The notes below the pieces were generated by a model. It worked only from the letters and a program-made list of their open reading frames with translations, did no database searches and was not told the origin of the DNA. A program made the position numbers and the translations under genes. From assembly GCA_902580335.1 (NCBI GenBank), contig CACHKE010000005.1, positions 1-64,000 of the forward strand: a stretch of 64,000 nt of DNA, written 5' to 3'. Source of the stretch: an uncultured Pelagibacteraceae bacterium (GTDB lineage Bacteria > Pseudomonadota > Alphaproteobacteria > Pelagibacterales > Pelagibacteraceae). This document shows, piece after piece, positions 40,393-48,843 of this stretch (its first letter is position 1; the number at the start of each line of letters is the position of its first letter).

Positions 40393-41459
40393 TTAAATAA
40401 TTCTTTAAGTCCTTTTTCCGATGCTTCGCACACACCTTTTTCAGTAATTAATCCCGTAACATATTTTGCAGGAGTTACATCAAAAGCTAAATTCATAGCT
40501 TTGCTTTTTTTGGGATAAATTTGTATTTTCTTTAAATGTCCTTTTTCATCTAAACCTTCCATATGAGATAATTCATCTGAATTTCTCTCTTCAATTGGAA
40601 TATCTTTATGATCTTTTATATTCCAATCAATTGTTGAGCTTGGTAATGCAACATAAAAAGGAATCTTGTTATCATGAGCTGCTAGTGCTTTAAGATAAGT
40701 TCCAACTTTATTACAAACATCTCCATTAGCTAAAGTTCTGTCTGTTCCAACAATACACATGTCAACTTCACCTCTTTGCATTAGTATGCCACCTGTATTA
40801 TCTGCAATAATTGTGTTTTTAATTCCTTCTTCATTTAATTCATAAGATGTAAGATTTGCTCCTTGATTTCTTGGTCTAGTTTCATCTGCCCACACATGAA
40901 CAGGGATTCCTTTTTTATGTGCATGATAGATCGGAGAAGTTGCGGTCCCCCAATTTATTGTTGCAAGCCATCCTGCATTACAATGAGTTAATATATTAAC
41001 TGTATCTTTTTTTTTATTATAGATTTCTTCAATAATTTTTAGTCCATTTAATCCTATATTTTCACAAAATTTTATATCCTCTTCACATATATCTTTTGCT
41101 TCATTCAAGGCTATTTCTAAAATTTTATCGCTATTAACACCTGATAATTTCTTCATCATTCTATCAACAGCCCACTTTAAATTGATTGCTGTTGGTCTTG
41201 AACTAATTAAATCCTCTGCGGATTTCTTTAAAAATGACTGTTCATTATTTTCAATAATAGCTAAAACCATTCCATAAGCTGCGGTAGCTCCTATTAAAGG
41301 TGCACCTCTTACTTCCATTACTTTAATCGCATTAATTGAGTCCTTAACCGTTTTAAGATCTTTTATTAAGAATTGGTGTGGAAGTTTTGTCTGATCAATA
41401 ATCTTTACAACATTATTTTCAAACCAAATAGTACGATATTCTTTTCCCTCTATTCTCAT
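40389..41459 (-). CDS. mtnA: S-methyl-5-thioribose-1-phosphate isomerase
   Basis: MEVRGAPLIGATAAYGM, NILTHCNAGWLATINWGTATSPIYHAHKKGIPVHVWADETRPRNQGANLTSYEL. Confidence 0.95.
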   Translation of the reverse strand: MRIEGKEYRTIWFENNVVKIIDQTKLPHQFLIKDLKTVKDSINAIKVMEVRGAPLIGATAAYGMVLAIIENNEQSFLKKSAEDLISSRPTAINLKWAVDRMMKKLSGVNSDKILEIALNEAKDICEEDIKFCENIGLNGLKIIEEIYNKKKDTVNILTHCNAGWLATINWGTATSPIYHAHKKGIPVHVWADETRPRNQGANLTSYELNEEGIKNTIIADNTGGILMQRGEVDMCIVGTDRTLANGDVCNKVGTYLKALAAHDNKIPFYVALPSSTIDWNIKDHKDIPIEERNSDELSHMEGLDEKGHLKKIQIYPKKSKAMNLAFDVTPAKYVTGLITEKGVCEASEKGLKELFK

Positions 41460-42328
41460 TGATTTAAAACTCTACCAGCAACAGTTTTAAGTTTTTCTAT
41501 TGTCTTTTTTGTTCTTTTTTCAGGTGCTGTGATAATAGCTACATCCAAACAATTATTAGTTGGATCATTAGGGTCAATATGATCTTCAAAATTTTCTATT
41601 AAATTCTTAATCATATTTTTTGCTTTAGCAGCATTACCTAATAAAATTTTTACTACTTGTTGAACATCAACGTTTTCATGATCAGGATGCCAACAATCAT
41701 AGTCTGTGACCATTGATACAGATGCATATCTAATTTCTGCCTCTCTTGCTAATTTTGCTTCAGGCATATTAGTCATTCCGATTACGTCTGCTTTCCAAGA
41801 TCTATATAAATTTGACTCTGCTAATGTTGAAAATTGAGGTCCTTCCATAACAACGTATGTACCATTTCTTTGATATTCAATTTTCTCTTTTTTTATTGCT
41901 TCTTCACATGCGTTCATCAAACCATCAGACGTTGGATGAGCCATAGAAACATGAGCAACAATTTCATTATCAAAAAATGTTTTCTCTCTCGCAAATGTCC
42001 TATCAATAAATTGGTTAATAATTACAAATTTTCCTGGTGGCAAATCTTCTTTTAAAGACCCTACTGCTGAAACAGATACAATATCTGTTACACCTAATTG
42101 TTTAAGTGCATCAATATTTGCTCTAAAATTAATTTTTGAAGGAGAAATAAAATGACCTCTTCCGTGTCTAGGTAAGAAGTAAACTTCTTTATTATTGTAG
42201 TTAGTTTTTAAAATTTTGTCTGAGGGTTTTCCCCAAGGAGTGTCTAGATCTAATAATTCTCTATTTTTAAACTCTTCAACATCATAAAGACCACTTCCTC
42301 CTATAATTGCTAATTTATTTATTGTCAT
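41456..42328 (-). CDS. mtnP: S-methyl-5'-thioadenosine phosphorylase
   Basis: IIGGSGLYDVEEF, FLPRHGRGHFISPSKINFRANI, VMEGPQFSTLAESNLYRSW, GMTNMPEAKLAREAEI. Confidence 0.95.
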   Translation of the reverse strand: MTINKLAIIGGSGLYDVEEFKNRELLDLDTPWGKPSDKILKTNYNNKEVYFLPRHGRGHFISPSKINFRANIDALKQLGVTDIVSVSAVGSLKEDLPPGKFVIINQFIDRTFAREKTFFDNEIVAHVSMAHPTSDGLMNACEEAIKKEKIEYQRNGTYVVMEGPQFSTLAESNLYRSWKADVIGMTNMPEAKLAREAEIRYASVSMVTDYDCWHPDHENVDVQQVVKILLGNAAKAKNMIKNLIENFEDHIDPNDPTNNCLDVAIITAPEKRTKKTIEKLKTVAGRVLNQ

Positions 42329-42369
42329 GTTAAAAATATAATTTATTTATACTTTTATAATTAACTATT

Positions 42370-42897
42370 ATGAATTTGAAAGATTTTATTAGATCAATAC
42401 CAGATTATCCAAAAAAAGGGATTTTATTTAGGGATATCACTACTTTAATAAAAGATGAAAAGGCATTTGCGGAAACAATTAACCAAATAGTTAAAAAATC
42501 TAAAAATTTTAATTTTGATAAAATTGCTGCAATCGAATCTAGAGGTTTTGTTTTTGCATCAGCAGCATCTTACATATTAAAAAAACCATTTATAATGTTA
42601 AGAAAAAAAAATAAGTTGCCTGCAGAAGTCCATTCTGTAGATTTCGAGCTCGAATACGGAAAAGCAACTATTGAAGTTCATAAAGACTCAATTCAAAAAA
42701 ATGACAAAGTTTTAATAATTGATGATTTAATTGCTACAGGAGGAACAGCAGAGGCTGCTGCTAAACTAGTTGAAATTTCTGAGGGAAATGTATCCGGCTT
42801 TATATTTGTAATTAACTTATTTGACTTAAAAGGATCAGATAATTTACTTAGTAGGGGTTATAAAGTAGATAGCCTAATTGAATTTCCAGGTCACTAA
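42370..42897 (+). CDS. apt: Adenine phosphoribosyltransferase
   Basis: IPDYPKKGILFRDITTL, AIESRGFVFASA, VLIIDDLIATGGTAEAA. Confidence 0.95.
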   Translation: MNLKDFIRSIPDYPKKGILFRDITTLIKDEKAFAETINQIVKKSKNFNFDKIAAIESRGFVFASAASYILKKPFIMLRKKNKLPAEVHSVDFELEYGKATIEVHKDSIQKNDKVLIIDDLIATGGTAEAAAKLVEISEGNVSGFIFVINLFDLKGSDNLLSRGYKVDSLIEFPGH

Positions 42898-42900
42898 TTT

Positions 42901-43755
42901 TTAAATTTTTGGCCTATAAGATGATTTTTTTCCAAGCATCGAATTTACAAGACCGGAAACTCTCATAAAATAAATTCTTTTTTTATGGTTATTTAATCGA
43001 ACAATATAAACAAAATATTTTAAAAAATTAAATAAGAGACTAGTTATTCCCATCATTAAAGAAAAATAAAATCCTTTATGTTTTTTATCAAAATAGAATT
43101 TAGACCACATCCAGTGCCAGTTTCTTGATAATTCAACCTCCTCAAAAAATTTTTCATCAACCCCTTTTGCACCAAGATGATTTATTTTTGAATTTTTACA
43201 TATGAACAAATTTCCTCCCCGATTTTTTGCTCTTAAACAAAGATCTACATTTTCTAAATACATAAAAAATTTCTCATCAAAAAAACATCTGTCTGAAAAA
43301 AAATTTTTATTAATTATCATTGAATATCCGTCTATTTCAGCAACTGAAATTAAATTAGATTCTCTTATTTCTTTTTCTTCTTTATAATTTGGATAATCAA
43401 TATTATCAGAGATTGGTGAGAGTATTGCAAAATCTTTAACTTTTGAGATCGACTGATTCAAAGATTTAATCGTATCTTCATTAAATTCAACATCTGGATT
43501 TAAAATATATACAAAATCAGTTTTTGAGTTAAGTATGCCAATATTATTACCAGCGCCCATACCAACATTACTTGATAAGATTACTTTGGTATAATCATAA
43601 TTCTGCTCTATTTCTTTTTTTAACTCTTCGTCAGATGAATTTTCAATTATTATTTTCGGAAAATCTTTAGGAAGTGAATTTAGACAATTAAAAATGACTT
43701 TTCTACTTTTAAAAGAGACTATAATGAATGTTAAGTTATTTCTTGTAAATTCCAT
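42901..43755 (-). CDS. Glycosyltransferase family 2
   Basis: VGMGAGNNIGILNSKTDFVYILNPDVEF, FFDEKFFMYLENVDLCLRAKNRG. Confidence 0.9.
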   Translation of the reverse strand: MEFTRNNLTFIIVSFKSRKVIFNCLNSLPKDFPKIIIENSSDEELKKEIEQNYDYTKVILSSNVGMGAGNNIGILNSKTDFVYILNPDVEFNEDTIKSLNQSISKVKDFAILSPISDNIDYPNYKEEKEIRESNLISVAEIDGYSMIINKNFFSDRCFFDEKFFMYLENVDLCLRAKNRGGNLFICKNSKINHLGAKGVDEKFFEEVELSRNWHWMWSKFYFDKKHKGFYFSLMMGITSLLFNFLKYFVYIVRLNNHKKRIYFMRVSGLVNSMLGKKSSYRPKI

Positions 43756-43801
43756 CTAATAATGAATTATACTTAAACATATTATTGTTGTAAAAAAAAA
43801 A

Positions 43802-44815
43802 ATGCGAAAAATTATTGTTACTGGTGGATTAGGGTTTATAGGTAGTAATCTTGTTAACTTTTTACTTAAGAGAAAATTTTACGTTATTAATATTGACAAG
43901 AGAACTTACTCTTCAAATTTATATAATATCAAAGAATTTCAAAAATCCAGGAATTATAAATTTATAAAGCTTGATATCAAAAGTAATAAATTAATTAAAA
44001 TACTTTTAAAATATAAACCTCTCGGAATATTCAATTTAGCTGCTGAAACCCATGTGGATAGATCTATAGATAATCCTGAAAGTTTCATACAAAGTAATAT
44101 AGTTGGCGTTTATAATTTACTTGAATGTTTTAAAAAATTTTCAAAAAAATATAGTTCTAAATTAATTCATATATCAACCGATGAAGTTTATGGAGATATA
44201 CTAAGGGGAAGGTCTGATGAAAAATACCCATATCAACCAAGTTCGCCTTACGCAGCAAGTAAAGCTTCTTCAGACCATCTAGTTAGTTCATATGTTAGAA
44301 CATACAACTTGCCAGCTGTAGTTACCAATTGTTCAAATAATTATGGGCCAAGACAACATCCCGAAAAATTGATACCCAAATTAATTTATAATATTCTAAA
44401 TAATAAAGTTTTGCCAATTTATGGAAAAGGTAAAAATTCAAGAGAATGGATATACGTTGATGATCATTGTGAAGCTCTATTCAAAGTTCTTAAAATGGGT
44501 AAAGTTGGTGAATTCTATAATATTGGATCAAATTACAATTTAAATAATATAGACGTAGTTAAAAAATTGTTAAGAGTTGCAAGAAGCAAAATAAGAATTG
44601 GCAGGAATGTAAAAATTAAATACGTAAAAGATAGACCTGGTCATGATATTAGGTATGCTTTAGATAGCAGTAAAATTAAAAATAAACTCAAATGGAAGCC
44701 AAAAACAAGCTTTAATGATGGTATAGCTAAAACTTTTGATTGGTATATGAAAAATCAAAAATATTATTCAAGCCTAAATAAAAAAGATATTATCAAAAGA
44801 TTGGGTAAAAGATGA
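43802..44815 (+). CDS. rmlB: dTDP-glucose 4,6-dehydratase
   Basis: VTGGLGFIGSNLV, ISTDEVYGDI, SPYAASKASSDHLV, DRPGHDIRYALD. Confidence 0.94.
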   Translation: MRKIIVTGGLGFIGSNLVNFLLKRKFYVINIDKRTYSSNLYNIKEFQKSRNYKFIKLDIKSNKLIKILLKYKPLGIFNLAAETHVDRSIDNPESFIQSNIVGVYNLLECFKKFSKKYSSKLIHISTDEVYGDILRGRSDEKYPYQPSSPYAASKASSDHLVSSYVRTYNLPAVVTNCSNNYGPRQHPEKLIPKLIYNILNNKVLPIYGKGKNSREWIYVDDHCEALFKVLKMGKVGEFYNIGSNYNLNNIDVVKKLLRVARSKIRIGRNVKIKYVKDRPGHDIRYALDSSKIKNKLKWKPKTSFNDGIAKTFDWYMKNQKYYSSLNKKDIIKRLGKR

Positions 44816-45681
44816 TTAAAAAAGGAATTATTTTAGCTGGCGGTATGGGAACTAGGATGAGTCCATTAACAAAAGCTGTTAATAAACAACTATTACCAAT
44901 TTATGATAAACCACTTATATATTATCCGTTATCAATATTAATGTTAGCAAAAATTAAAAATATCTTGATCATTGTGAACAAAGGTCAATTAAATCAGTAT
45001 AAAAAATTATTTCCAAAAAATAAAAATTTAGGTTTGAATATTTCTTTTAAAGAACAAGATAAACCAAGAGGATTACCAGATGCGTTCTTAATTGGTGAGA
45101 AATTTATTAACAATTCAAACATTGCAATGATATTGGGGGATAATTTTTTTTATGGTCAGAATTTATCTAAATTATTACGTGATTGTGCAAAACTAAAACA
45201 AGGTGCTAAAGTAGTGCTTCATAACGTTAAAAATCCTGAATCATTTGGTGTTGCAAAAACTGATAAAAAAAATAGAAAAATTTTAAGAATTGTAGAAAAA
45301 CCCAAAAGATTTATCTCAAATTATGCTGTAACGGGTCTTTATTTTTTTGATAAAAAAGTTGTTAATTATGCAAAAAAACTCAAACCATCTAAAAGAGGTG
45401 AGCTTGAGATAATTGATTTAATTAATCAATATAAAAAAACTAATAAACTATCTGCAGAATTTATTGGAAGAGGTGGTGCTTGGCTAGACACGGGTTCTAT
45501 AAGCGACTATTACAAAACCTCTGCTTTTGTCCAGGCTATCGAAAATAGACAAGGTTTCAAAATAGCTTGTCTTGAGGAAATCGCATTGCTTAATAAGTGG
45601 ATAAATAAAAAAGATATTTTAGATTCAATTAAATTTTATGGCAATTGTGAATATTCATCGTATCTTAAAAAATTAATTTAA
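44812..45681 (+). CDS. rmlA: Glucose-1-phosphate thymidylyltransferase
   Basis: KGIILAGGMGTRMSPLTKAVNKQLLPIYDKPLIYYPLS, ILGDNFFYGQ. Confidence 0.95.
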   Translation: MIKKGIILAGGMGTRMSPLTKAVNKQLLPIYDKPLIYYPLSILMLAKIKNILIIVNKGQLNQYKKLFPKNKNLGLNISFKEQDKPRGLPDAFLIGEKFINNSNIAMILGDNFFYGQNLSKLLRDCAKLKQGAKVVLHNVKNPESFGVAKTDKKNRKILRIVEKPKRFISNYAVTGLYFFDKKVVNYAKKLKPSKRGELEIIDLINQYKKTNKLSAEFIGRGGAWLDTGSISDYYKTSAFVQAIENRQGFKIACLEEIALLNKWINKKDILDSIKFYGNCEYSSYLKKLI

Positions 45682-46205
45682 TGATAAAAAAAACCAAATT
45701 TAAAGATTTAGTTTTAATTGATAATGTTTCTTTTAAAGATAACAGAGGTTATTTTAGAGAATTACTTAAAGAAAAAGATTTAAATAGAAAATTCCCTTTT
45801 CTTGTAATGTCTTTCTCAAAAAAAAATGTAATTAGGGGTCTTCACCTTCAAACAAAAAATTCTCAAGGAAAATTTATTAGTGTTATCAAGGGAAAAATAT
45901 TTGATGTAGTAGTTGATTTAAGAAAAAGATCTAAAACATATGGTAAAAGTTTCTCTGTTATATTAAGTGAAAAAAATGCAAAATCTATTTTTATACCTCC
46001 TGGTTTTGCACATGGATTTTGCACTTTATCTAAAGAAAATTACATTGTTTATAGCTGTACAAAATATAGAGATGCAAAACATGAGACAGGTATCAGGTTC
46101 GATGATAAAAACTTTAGAATTAAATGGCCAGTTAAAAAACCAATAATTTCAAAAAAAGACAGAAACAATCTCAGTTTTAATCAATTTAAAAGAAAATTTC
46201 TATAA
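45681..46205 (+). CDS. rmlC: dTDP-4-dehydrorhamnose 3,5-epimerase family
   Basis: DNRGYFRELLKE, NVIRGLHLQTKNSQGKFISVIKGKIFDVVVDLRK, IPPGFAHGFCTLSK. Confidence 0.92.
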   Translation: MIKKTKFKDLVLIDNVSFKDNRGYFRELLKEKDLNRKFPFLVMSFSKKNVIRGLHLQTKNSQGKFISVIKGKIFDVVVDLRKRSKTYGKSFSVILSEKNAKSIFIPPGFAHGFCTLSKENYIVYSCTKYRDAKHETGIRFDDKNFRIKWPVKKPIISKKDRNNLSFNQFKRKFL

Positions 46206-46207
46206 AA

Positions 46208-46284
46208 TGGTAGCGGGAAGTGGGATCGAACCACTGACCTCGGGCTTATGAGTCCCGCGCTCTAACCAACTGAGCTACCCCGCC
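46208..46284 (-). tRNA. tRNA with CAT anticodon (elongator Met, or Ile2), CCA encoded
   Basis: Minus-strand GGCGGGGTAGCTCAGTTGGTTAGAGCGCGGGACTCATAAGCCCGAGGTCAGTGGTTCGATCCCACTTCCCGCTACCA folds as cloverleaf with loop CTCATAA. Confidence 0.93.
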
Positions 46285-46381
46285 ATTAAGTAAAGTTTCA
46301 AATTATTTATAATAGTTTAATGATTTGATTCAATATCAATTAAATCTAATTATATGGGAATTTTGTTCTATTTAACAATTT

Positions 46382-46588
46382 TTATGAAAAGACAACAAGT
46401 CCAAATAAAATTAATCCTGTAGATGCTGCAGCAGTAAAATAAAATTTTTTTCTTTTTTCTTGTCTTTGGTCTAATTTTACTCGATTGAGAAGAATATTGA
46501 TATTTGTGCTTTTAGTTTCATTAAGATTATCTCGCACTTTATATTTTGAAGCTAATTTGTCTGTGATAAAACTGCTTAAACTTTTCAT
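46382..46588 (-). CDS. Small single-TM (tail-anchored-like) protein of unknown function
   Basis: 68 aa; charged N-terminus, basic QEKRKK then hydrophobic C-terminus; similar to the neighbouring 76-aa ORF. Confidence 0.6.
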   Translation of the reverse strand: MKSLSSFITDKLASKYKVRDNLNETKSTNINILLNRVKLDQRQEKRKKFYFTAAASTGLILFGLVVFS

Positions 46589-46629
46589 ATGCGCAATAAA
46601 TCATCTTTTTAAAAAATAATCAAATAAAA

Positions 46630-46860
46630 TTACAAAGATAGGTAAATTCCAACAGAACCTAAAATGATGATACAAAATGAAAAGATTATAATATTTTTTT
46701 TTAATTCTTTGCTTTGTTCCTGCTCAAGCTTTGATTTTAAAACATTGATGTCAACTCTGTTAGATTTATGTTGGTCAGTTTTTAAAGGCTTTTCATTATG
46801 ATTAAAACCATTTGGGGTTTCAATACTATTCTTTTGATCTGTAAAACTCTTAATACTCAT
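46630..46860 (-). CDS. Small single-TM (tail-anchored-like) protein of unknown function
   Basis: 76 aa; DINVLKSKLEQEQSKELKKN then hydrophobic C-terminus. Confidence 0.6.
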   Translation of the reverse strand: MSIKSFTDQKNSIETPNGFNHNEKPLKTDQHKSNRVDINVLKSKLEQEQSKELKKNIIIFSFCIIILGSVGIYLSL

Positions 46861-46906
46861 AATAATTATTTAAACACGGTTCCCTCTTAAGGACAATTTT
46901 AAAAAA

Positions 46907-46959
46907 GTTCAAATTGGGCCACTATTAAATTGACAACTGTTCAAATTGGGTTTCTATTA
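46907..46959 (+). promoter_or_regulatory. Tandem direct repeats overlapping a sigma70-like promoter
   Basis: GTTCAAATTGGGnnnCTATTA at 46907-46927 and 46939-46959 (32-bp period); TTGACA (46930-46935), 17-bp spacer, TCTATT (46953-46958). Confidence 0.6.
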
Positions 46960-46973
46960 GAAAAATTTTAATT

Positions 46974-47951
46974 ATGAGTGTTCCAGAAATAGATTTTTCA
47001 AAAACTCTTACTGACGAACAAGTATATGAGACAATAATGTCCAACTACTCCAATCTTAGTAGAGATTGGATTTCCCACCAGTGGAATTGGATGAATAACG
47101 TCTATGCATCATTCAATGATCACTACAAATACATGATAGTAATTTCTTTAATTGAAAAGACGCTACAATTTTATGACCAAATGAATATTCAATATAGTTA
47201 TGATGAATATTATTCAAAATCATATTTACAAATCGAAAAATTTAGTATCACCGAGCTTTGTGAAAAATTAGATCTACCTAAAGAAACAGTTAGAAGAAAG
47301 GTTCTAGAGCTTGAAAAAGAGGGAGTTATAGCACGAAATAAAAAAAAAATAATCATTGATAGAAAAGCATTTCCATTTGTTAAACCTGATAACCAAATAA
47401 AGTTTTCAGCAAAATATATTTACTTAGTTTCACAAGCTTTAAATAAAGATAAAGTTTACACAAAAAAACTAGATCAAAAAATTATTGAAAATTTGATTAA
47501 AAAAAAATTTTCATTGTCATGGAGATGGTTTTATAGGATGCAGATACCTTTAATTATAGGATATCATAAATTTTTTCAAGATTTGACAACTTTTCATATT
47601 TGGGGGACAATTTGCATGAATCAGGTTTTAAATGTTTCAAGCCAATTAAATTCAGACAATAAAAAAACATCACTAGATTATTTTGCTACTAATAACATTC
47701 TCATAGAAAATCTTGGTTCAAATATTGGTATAAGTGCAATGTCAATTTCTGACATGACAAAAATTCCTCGAGCAACAATAATTAGAAAGTGTAAATATTT
47801 AATTAAAGAAGATTTAATAAAATTAAATGAAAAAAAACAATATGTGCTAACTTCTATGAATTTTAGAAAAATTTTACCTTATCAAACAGAAATTTTTATG
47901 TACAAAGCTAAATTTATTCGTAAAGTTTTAAATCTTCTTGTAATTTCTTAA
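46974..47951 (+). CDS. Putative transcriptional regulator with two winged-helix-like segments
   Basis: 325 aa; ITELCEKLDLPKETVRRKVLELEKEGVI and SISDMTKIPRATIIRKCKYLIKEDLI. Confidence 0.75.
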   Translation: MSVPEIDFSKTLTDEQVYETIMSNYSNLSRDWISHQWNWMNNVYASFNDHYKYMIVISLIEKTLQFYDQMNIQYSYDEYYSKSYLQIEKFSITELCEKLDLPKETVRRKVLELEKEGVIARNKKKIIIDRKAFPFVKPDNQIKFSAKYIYLVSQALNKDKVYTKKLDQKIIENLIKKKFSLSWRWFYRMQIPLIIGYHKFFQDLTTFHIWGTICMNQVLNVSSQLNSDNKKTSLDYFATNNILIENLGSNIGISAMSISDMTKIPRATIIRKCKYLIKEDLIKLNEKKQYVLTSMNFRKILPYQTEIFMYKAKFIRKVLNLLVIS

Positions 47952-47991
47952 ATCTCTAATAAGTTGTCCTCGAGTATTACACAGAGGGGTC

Positions 47992-48843
47992 ATGGGTATA
48001 GTAACAACAATAGCGCCATTTGCGCTAGCGCTTATAATGTTAGGGCTTGGTGCTTCATTAACAATAAAAGATTTCACTAGAGTTTTTCAGCATCCAAAAG
48101 AATTTTTTGTTGGTTTAATTTGTCAATTAATTGTTCTTCCAATTATAGGTTATATATTAATAATTATTTTAAAAACTCCGGTAGAGTTGGCATTAGGGGT
48201 AATGCTGATTGCAGCTGCACCTGGTGGAGTAACATCAAATGTTCTAACTAAATTTGCAGATGGTGATGTTGCACTTTCTATATCTCTTACAGCTTTTACC
48301 AGTTTAATAAGTATTGTATCAGTTCCTTATATTGTTTTTTTATCAATTGATTTATTTGATATTACTTATGTTGAAAAAGAAGTTTCAATGCTTGGTATAT
48401 CATTGAAGATGTTTTTTGTGGTTACTGTGCCTGTGATAATTGGAATGATTTTTAGAAAATTTTTTAGTGATTTTATAGAAAATAATATGAAAATTATTGA
48501 GAAAATATCTATAGGATTATTTTCAATTGTTTTTATTGCTATCTATATTCAAGAATGGGATAGTATAATAATGTTCCTAACTACAGCAGGAACTATTGCT
48601 TTAGTTCTAAATATTTCCATGATGATTATAGGTTTCTATGTTGCTAAATTTTTTGCATCAGGTGTTGCTCAACAAAGATGCATATCTCTTGAATGTGGAT
48701 TACAGAATGGAACTTTGGCTGTTTTTGTAGGAACGCAGTTGTTTGGGCAAAATATGACTTATATGGTTCCAACCGCAGCATATGCTTTGATAATGATGAT
48801 GACCTCTGTTCTTTTTGTATTTTTCTTAAGAAGAAAAACTTAA
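47992..48843 (+). CDS. Bile acid:sodium symporter (BASS) family transporter
   Basis: 283 aa; MLGLGASLTIKDFTRVFQHPKEFFVGLICQLIVLPIIGY, AAAPGGVTSNVLTKFADGDVALSI. Confidence 0.9.
   Translation: MGIVTTIAPFALALIMLGLGASLTIKDFTRVFQHPKEFFVGLICQLIVLPIIGYILIIILKTPVELALGVMLIAAAPGGVTSNVLTKFADGDVALSISLTAFTSLISIVSVPYIVFLSIDLFDITYVEKEVSMLGISLKMFFVVTVPVIIGMIFRKFFSDFIENNMKIIEKISIGLFSIVFIAIYIQEWDSIIMFLTTAGTIALVLNISMMIIGFYVAKFFASGVAQQRCISLECGLQNGTLAVFVGTQLFGQNMTYMVPTAAYALIMMMTSVLFVFFLRRKT

Noticed and set aside
43802-46205. Missing rmlD after rmlBAC as evidence for a novel sugar pathway
   Set aside because: rmlD may lie outside the window; absence here alone is not informative
46208-46284. tRNA as a possible genomic-island attachment site next to the unusual small-protein/regulator locus
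   Set aside because: No integrase, transposase or partial tRNA repeat seen nearby; the adjacent genes do not look mobile
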